Both the position numbers and the translations under genes were made by a program. From Pedobacter terrae (lineage in GTDB: Bacteria; Bacteroidota; Bacteroidia; Sphingobacteriales; Sphingobacteriaceae): 64,000 nucleotides of DNA. The notes under the pieces are model-generated. The model saw only the letters and a program-made list of their open reading frames with translations, had not been told where the DNA came from and did no database searches. The DNA lies in NCBI RefSeq assembly GCF_900100705.1, contig NZ_FNCH01000014.1, forward strand, positions 1 to 64,000, read 5' to 3'. Of the stretch, positions 59,609 through 64,000 are shown in pieces. Numbering within the stretch: the stretch's first letter is position 1; every line of letters begins with the position of its first letter.

Positions 59609-61987
59609 ATGTTATACCCAGATAATTGTTTAGAACGTTTAGGTTTTGTAGAAATCAGGCAACTGATCAGCAAACATTGTTTGAGCTCTATGGGCCAGTC
59701 AATGGTGGAAAAGATGCAGGTGATGAACCGTTTTGATCAAATTGATAAATTTTTACGTCAAACAAACGAATTTAAAAGCATCCTGCAAAATCAGGAACCC
59801 TTACAGATCAATACCTTTTTTGACATTAAATCACTGGTTGAAAAAATCAGGGTAGAAGGTACTTACATTTTAGAAGAGGAGTGGTTTCAGGTATATACTT
59901 CCTTGCAAACCGTTTTTTCTGTGCTTCGTTTTTTTGAAGAACGTGCAGAAGTGTACCCAACACTCGAGGCTTTATTTGAGCACCTGCCGATTGAAAAAAA
60001 CATCTTACGTAAGATAGAAACTGTAATTGATGCCAAAGGAAAAATTAAACCGAATGCATCAAAAGAACTACAGGAGATTACCTCTGCTATTTCGAAAGCA
60101 GAGCAAGATGTGCGTAAGCGCATGGATTCTATCTACAAGCAAGCCATAGCCAATAATTGGGTTGCCGATGGGAGTTTAACCATCCGTGATGGGAGGATGT
60201 GTATCCCGGTTTTGGCAGAAAATAAACGCAAACTAAAAGGCTTTGTACATGATGAATCGGCAACCGGGCAAACCGTTTATATTGAGCCTGAAGAAGTTTT
60301 TACTTTAAATAATAAGTTACGCGATTTAGAATTTGATAAACGCCGTGAAATTATTAAAATTTTAATTTCCTTAACGGATGATCTGCGACCGTATTCTCCA
60401 TTATTGCTTTCTTACCATGGTTTCCTGACCAAGCTGGATTTTGTGCGTGCCAAAGCATTATTTGCTATGGATATTGAAGCTGAAATGCCAGGTTTGTTAA
60501 AAGAACCTAAAACTAAGCTGATTAATGCAAGACATCCTTTATTATCAATCTCTTTTGCTGCAGAGAAGAAAACAGTTACCCCCTTAAATATTCATATAGA
60601 TGCCGAAACCCGCGTAGTGCTGGTATCGGGCCCGAATGCGGGCGGTAAATCAGTTTGTATGAAAACAGTTGGTCTTTTGCAGATTATGCTACAAACCGGT
60701 CTGCTAATTCCTGTTGATGCCAATAGTGAGGTAGGAATTTTTGAAAACATTTTTGCCGACATTGGCGATGATCAATCGATAGAAAGTGATTTAAGTACTT
60801 ATAGTGCACATTTGAAGAAGATGCGCTATTTTGTAGAACATGCTTCACCAAAAACGATGGTCCTAATTGATGAATTTGGTACGGGTACCGATCCGCAGTT
60901 TGGGGGACCCATGGCTGAAGCAGTTTTAGAAGTGTTAAACAATAAAAAGGTTCGAGGTGTAATCACCACGCACTATTCTAATTTAAAACTATTTGCGGGT
61001 AATACACCTGGTTTGGAAAATGCATCTATGCTTTTTGATAATGCCAAAATGAAACCACTGTATGTTTTAGAGATGGGTAAACCGGGTAGTTCTTATGCAT
61101 TTGAAATTGCACAGAATATTGGTTTGCCTAAGGAGGTTATTCAGCTTGCGAGAGAAAAAACAGGTTCAAACCAAAATCGGGTAGATACGATGCTTGTTGA
61201 TCTGGAGCGCGAAAAGAAAAATGTTTACGATGCCAAAGTAAGTTTGGCCAATCAGCAGAATAAAGCTAAAAACCTGGTAGCAGAAAATGAAAAGTTAAAA
61301 AGCTTTTTAGAAGAGAATAGAAAGGTATTGATTAGAGAGGCTAAACAAGAGGCGCAGAACATTATAAAAAATGCCAATAAACTGGTTGAAAATACGATAG
61401 CCGAGATTAAGGAAAAACAAGCTGATAAAGAAATAACCAAAGAATTGCGCCAGAATTTACAAAAGGAACTCGTTAAAAATACCTTACCTAAAGAGCGCCC
61501 TAAGCCGGTGCCGATAGTGGTTGGCGGTGAAATTGAAATTGGTGATTTAGTGAAATTTAACGATAGTGAAACCATTGGTCAGGTTTTAGAAATTAACCGC
61601 AATGAACTGATTTTGGCTATTGGCGATTTACGATCGACGGTTAAAAAGAGCCGTGTACAAAAAGTGAGTAACCGCGAAGCTAAAAAAGTAATTCAGAGCA
61701 GTGCCAATTCTTTCGCTGGGCGGATGAATGATGCTGTTTCTGGCTTCAGGGCTGAACTCGACCTCAGGGGGAAACGCACAGAAGATGCCCTTTTCGAAGT
61801 GGAGAAATATTTAGACAAAGCCATTATGCTCGGTTTTCCATCCATTAAACTGATACATGGTAAAGGTGATGGGATTTTAAGGAAAATGATCAGGGAATAT
61901 CTACGCAAGTATAGTCAGGTAAACAGGATGGAAGATGAACATGCTGATAGGGGTGGAGATGGGATTACGTATGTTTACCTGAATTGA
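59609..61987 (+). CDS. mutS2: Endonuclease MutS2
   Basis: Start MLYPDNCLERLGFVEI at 59609 preferred over 59594, which overlaps the previous gene. 792 residues. Core domain, then ATPase: Walker A GPNAGGKSV (about 341-349), DIGDDQSIESDLSTYSAH, Walker B MVLIDEFGTGTDP and THYSNLK. A long coiled coil (about 515-620) follows, and a C-terminal Smr nuclease domain (LDLRGKRTEDALFEVEKYLD, LIHGKGDGILRKMIREYLR). Suppresses recombination or rescues collided ribosomes in different bacteria. Full length. Confidence 0.96.
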   Translation: MLYPDNCLERLGFVEIRQLISKHCLSSMGQSMVEKMQVMNRFDQIDKFLRQTNEFKSILQNQEPLQINTFFDIKSLVEKIRVEGTYILEEEWFQVYTSLQTVFSVLRFFEERAEVYPTLEALFEHLPIEKNILRKIETVIDAKGKIKPNASKELQEITSAISKAEQDVRKRMDSIYKQAIANNWVADGSLTIRDGRMCIPVLAENKRKLKGFVHDESATGQTVYIEPEEVFTLNNKLRDLEFDKRREIIKILISLTDDLRPYSPLLLSYHGFLTKLDFVRAKALFAMDIEAEMPGLLKEPKTKLINARHPLLSISFAAEKKTVTPLNIHIDAETRVVLVSGPNAGGKSVCMKTVGLLQIMLQTGLLIPVDANSEVGIFENIFADIGDDQSIESDLSTYSAHLKKMRYFVEHASPKTMVLIDEFGTGTDPQFGGPMAEAVLEVLNNKKVRGVITTHYSNLKLFAGNTPGLENASMLFDNAKMKPLYVLEMGKPGSSYAFEIAQNIGLPKEVIQLAREKTGSNQNRVDTMLVDLEREKKNVYDAKVSLANQQNKAKNLVAENEKLKSFLEENRKVLIREAKQEAQNIIKNANKLVENTIAEIKEKQADKEITKELRQNLQKELVKNTLPKERPKPVPIVVGGEIEIGDLVKFNDSETIGQVLEINRNELILAIGDLRSTVKKSRVQKVSNREAKKVIQSSANSFAGRMNDAVSGFRAELDLRGKRTEDALFEVEKYLDKAIMLGFPSIKLIHGKGDGILRKMIREYLRKYSQVNRMEDEHADRGGDGITYVYLN

Positions 61988-62021
61988 TGAGTTAGATTTG
62001 AGACAGGAGATTTGAGATGGG
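61988..62021. repeat. Short TTTGAGA-type repeats after mutS2
   Basis: GATTTGAGACAGGAGATTTG then AGATGGG; reverse-complement words (CTCAAATCTC) match the run at 44675-44710. Confidence 0.4.
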
Positions 62022-62032
62022 CGAGGTGTAAT

Positions 62033-62076
62033 CGTCATTTCGACCTCGGCTGCGCTGTGCTTCGCTCGAAATGACG
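62033..62076. repeat. CGTCAT-family hairpin, short form
   Basis: CGTCATTTCGA / TCGAAATGACG, 11-bp perfect arms around a 22-nt GC-rich interior (CTCGGCTGCGCTGTGCTTCG). It lacks the AGAAATCT centre of the long copies. Could serve as the mutS2 terminator, though no T-run follows. Confidence 0.7.
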
Positions 62077-62140
62077 CCCGTCCAATAACATAATAAAACT
62101 TTTATAACCGTAAGTATGTTATTTTTAAAATGTTACGGCT

Positions 62141-63229
62141 ATGAAAAAAATCTTACTATGCCTTTTTGTGGTGCTGTTTACCACAACATGCAAAAAAAAC
62201 AACAATGGTAATGAAGATCCAGGTAACTTGCCAGATGTAGAATTAAAATCGAAAGTAATTGTATCAGGACTAAGCCTTCCCTGGGAAATGGTCTATGGTC
62301 CGGATAATTTTATCTGGTTTACGGAAAAGGCTGGTAAAATCAGTCGGTTAAATCCTGCTACAGGTCAGGTAACAGCCTTGCTAACCATAACAGAGGTACG
62401 TACAAACGGAGAAGGTGGCTTGCTCGGAATGGCGCTACATCCCGATTTTACCAGCAATCCTTATGTTTATGTGGTATATGGTTATGGAAGTACTTATAAA
62501 GCTAAAGTGGTACGTTATACTTACGCTGGAGGAAATTTAACCAGCCCGTTGGTTTTATTGGATCAGATTCCTGCAGCCTCTATTCATAATGGTTCGCGCT
62601 TGTTAATTAGCGGTGGTAAATTATACATCAGTACAGGTGATGCTTCTGATACTAACCTTCCTCAAAATGTTAATTCTTTGGCTGGTAAAATTTTAAGAAT
62701 CAATTTAGACGGCTCTATCCCTTCCGATAATCCTTATCCAAATAATCCAGTTTGGTCTCTAGGGCATCGGAATCCACAAGGATTGACCCAGGTTGGTAAT
62801 AAAATTTTCTCCTCAGAACATGGACCTGATTCTGATGATGAGATTAATATCATAGAAAAAGAAAGAAACTATGGCTGGCCAAATATTAAAGGTTTTTGCA
62901 ATGAAAGTGGAGAGCAATCTTTTTGCAATTTGAACAATGTAGCTGAACCGCTAATCAACTGGACGCCAACTATTGCACCAAGTGGCTTAACTTACTATAA
63001 CAACAATTATATTCCGCAGTTTAAAAACTCTTTATTGTTGGCCGTATTAAAAGGTACAAAATTAATGCAATTGAAATTAGATGATGCACAGACTAAAATT
63101 GTTGGCACAAAAGATTTTTATGTAAATACCTATGGTAGGGTGAGAGCTGTCTGTCAATCGCCTGAAGGAAAAATTTACATCTGCACCAGTAATGGAAGCG
63201 ATGATAAGATTGTAGAAATAGCAAAATAG
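62141..63229 (+). CDS. PQQ-dependent sugar dehydrogenase-like lipoprotein
   Basis: 362 residues. Lipobox TTTC (Cys17) and KKNNNGNEDPG linker. Six-bladed glucose/sorbosone dehydrogenase propeller: GLSLPWEMVYGPDNFIWFTEKAGKI, EGGLLGMALHPDF, HNGSRLLISGGKLYISTGD, LAGKILRINLDG, LGHRNPQGL, EHGPDSDDEINIIE and NYGWPNIKG. The His/Arg/Asp residues expected around PQQ and Ca2+ are present. Soluble-type aldose dehydrogenase anchored by lipid; sugar unknown. Convergent with the small Cys-rich gene 4 bp away. Confidence 0.92.
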   Translation: MKKILLCLFVVLFTTTCKKNNNGNEDPGNLPDVELKSKVIVSGLSLPWEMVYGPDNFIWFTEKAGKISRLNPATGQVTALLTITEVRTNGEGGLLGMALHPDFTSNPYVYVVYGYGSTYKAKVVRYTYAGGNLTSPLVLLDQIPAASIHNGSRLLISGGKLYISTGDASDTNLPQNVNSLAGKILRINLDGSIPSDNPYPNNPVWSLGHRNPQGLTQVGNKIFSSEHGPDSDDEINIIEKERNYGWPNIKGFCNESGEQSFCNLNNVAEPLINWTPTIAPSGLTYYNNNYIPQFKNSLLLAVLKGTKLMQLKLDDAQTKIVGTKDFYVNTYGRVRAVCQSPEGKIYICTSNGSDDKIVEIAK

Positions 63230-63233
63230 GCGA

Positions 63234-63395
63234 TTATTTTTTTTGTCCGGGACACTTTTTACAGCGTTTGCCTTTTTTAAATTTCTCGCAACATTTTTTG
63301 TGCTCTGCCGTACAACTGAAAATAAAACCCATACCTTTCTGAAATTCAGAATCAGTGGGCAATACAAATGTGTTTTCTTCTCTCTCGTTAATCAT
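63234..63395 (-). CDS. Small Cys-rich hypothetical protein (53 aa)
   Basis: Start MINEREENTFVLP at 63395, right behind a strong promoter. Five Cys in the C-terminal half (28, 35, 36, 45, 48) within CTAEHKKCC and KRCKKCP, among many Lys. No signal peptide, so probably cytosolic; the pattern suggests metal binding, but no family is recognised. The promoter-start arrangement and consistent coding support a real gene. Confidence 0.7.
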   Translation of the reverse strand: MINEREENTFVLPTDSEFQKGMGFIFSCTAEHKKCCEKFKKGKRCKKCPGQKK

Positions 63396-63402
63396 TGCAG
63401 CA

Positions 63403-63433
63403 CAAAGGTAGTAGTTATTTAGATTAATTCCAA
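63403..63433 (-). promoter_or_regulatory. Promoter of the Cys-rich miniprotein (TTGG-N19-TACCTTTG)
   Basis: Minus strand: TTGG (63430-63433), 19 bp, exact -7 TACCTTTG (63403-63410), 7 bp before the ATG, so the message is probably leaderless. Confidence 0.65.
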
Positions 63434-63524
63434 TCAATTAATATTCCTGATAGATTTAAAAAATTTATATGCTGCAATTTTGTGGGCAATTTGTAATTTA
63501 GCGGACTAACCAAAAATTCATAAA

Positions 63525-64000
63525 ATGATAAATAAAGTGGTATCTGGTGCTGAAGAGGCCATCAAAGATATATCAGATGGTGCAACCATTATGCTTGGTG
63601 GTTTCGGACTTTGTGGTATTCCTGAGAATTGCATAAATGCCCTGGTAACTAAGCGGGTGAAAAATCTGACCTGTATTTCTAATAACGCAGGTGTTGATGA
63701 TTTTGGTATTGGCCTAATGCTGAAACAACGACAAGTAAAAAAAATGATTTCTTCTTATGTAGGTGAAAATGCTGAATTTGAGCGACAATTGCTGAGCGGT
63801 GAACTTGAGGTAGATCTTATCCCACAAGGTACTTTAGCTACCCGCTGTCTTGCGGCCGGATACGGTATGCCTGCAATTTTTACGCCCGCAGGTGTAGGAA
63901 CTGAAGTGGCAGAAGGTAAAGAAGTACGTAATTTTGATGGTAAGGATTATTTAATGGAATATGCATTTGATGCCGATTTCGCAATTGTAAAAGCCTGGAA
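63525..64000 (+). CDS. 3-oxoacid CoA-transferase subunit A (partial, runs off the window)
   Basis: ATG 63525, 158 codons visible. CoA-transferase family I alpha subunit: TIMLGGFGLCGIPENCINAL (glycine-rich start, SCOT signature 1 region), ISNNAGVDDFGIG, ISSYVGENAEFERQLLSGELEVDLIPQGTLA, and GMPAIFTPAGVGTEVAEGKE. Moves CoA from succinyl-CoA to acetoacetate or a related 3-oxoacid. Subunit B is expected just outside the window. Confidence 0.93.
   Translation, partial: MINKVVSGAEEAIKDISDGATIMLGGFGLCGIPENCINALVTKRVKNLTCISNNAGVDDFGIGLMLKQRQVKKMISSYVGENAEFERQLLSGELEVDLIPQGTLATRCLAAGYGMPAIFTPAGVGTEVAEGKEVRNFDGKDYLMEYAFDADFAIVKAW

Noticed and set aside
1..64000. tRNA, rRNA or known riboswitch genes
   Set aside because: No cloverleaf with TTC-type T-arm, rRNA core sequence or recognisable aptamer was found in the gaps by eye; a covariance-model scan could still find a divergent one.

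Overview
The window looks like a chromosomal segment of a Bacteroidota organism, most likely Sphingobacteriaceae and close to Pedobacter. The evidence is AT-rich DNA, weak or absent Shine-Dalgarno sites, several promoters with the Bacteroidota -7 box TAnnTTTG, a SusC/SusD pair, a hybrid two-component system, many lipoproteins, and intergenic repeats built around a CGTCAT core. I see no rRNA, tRNA or CRISPR array. Genus and species are inference.

Layout. 1-5.4 kb: the 3' end of a REP-associated (Y1) transposase, two linked genes of unknown function, a 41-bp tandem repeat, a membrane/patatin phospholipase split by a one-base frameshift, and a SelW-like protein. 5.6-23.8 kb: a polysaccharide utilisation locus (PUL) on the + strand. 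It holds a hybrid two-component regulator, a BNR-propeller lyase candidate, a double GH43, a GH105/88, a DUF2264 (GH154) protein, a GH43_24-like enzyme, a GH35 beta-galactosidase, and SusC and SusD. I infer that it attacks type II arabinogalactan (arabinogalactan proteins): lyase plus GH105 and GH154 remove rhamnose-capped glucuronate, the GH43s remove arabinose and trim beta-1,3-galactan, and GH35 releases galactose. 24-34 kb: an OmpA lipoprotein, an SDR, a GH15, then a NUDIX-type regulator divergent from galT-galK-SSS symporter, with a 19-bp perfect inverted repeat between them. Galactose from the PUL could feed this Leloir operon. 34-39 kb: a sialate-O-acetylesterase-like enzyme whose signal peptide is out of frame, and a GH127-like beta-L-arabinofuranosidase. 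39-50.5 kb: mainly housekeeping genes (OmpA, PAS histidine kinase, Crp/Fnr regulator, UbiX, MtaB, Lgt, IMPase, Nfu, PurB), with a compact small-RNA candidate just before ubiX.

50.7-53.6 kb is the most interesting region. Three near-identical 72-residue lipoprotein genes lie divergent from an ECF sigma factor, which is followed 6 bp later by a membrane protein with an anti-sigma-like N-terminus and a periplasmic HtrA/trypsin-like protease domain. Five copies of one two-box motif (GGTTACC, 13-14 bp, then a GTATTAA-like box) lie in this region: one 32-37 bp before each lipoprotein start and two in front of the sigma gene. This reads as a self-contained, autoregulated envelope-stress regulon.

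53.7-64 kb: peroxiredoxin, cold-shock protein, a THUMP-like methyltransferase, an aspartate kinase/GNAT/YggS cluster, a DUF4296 lipoprotein, MutS2, a PQQ-type sugar dehydrogenase, a Cys-rich miniprotein, and the start of a 3-oxoacid CoA-transferase subunit A gene that runs off the window. Family names come from motif recognition without database searches.
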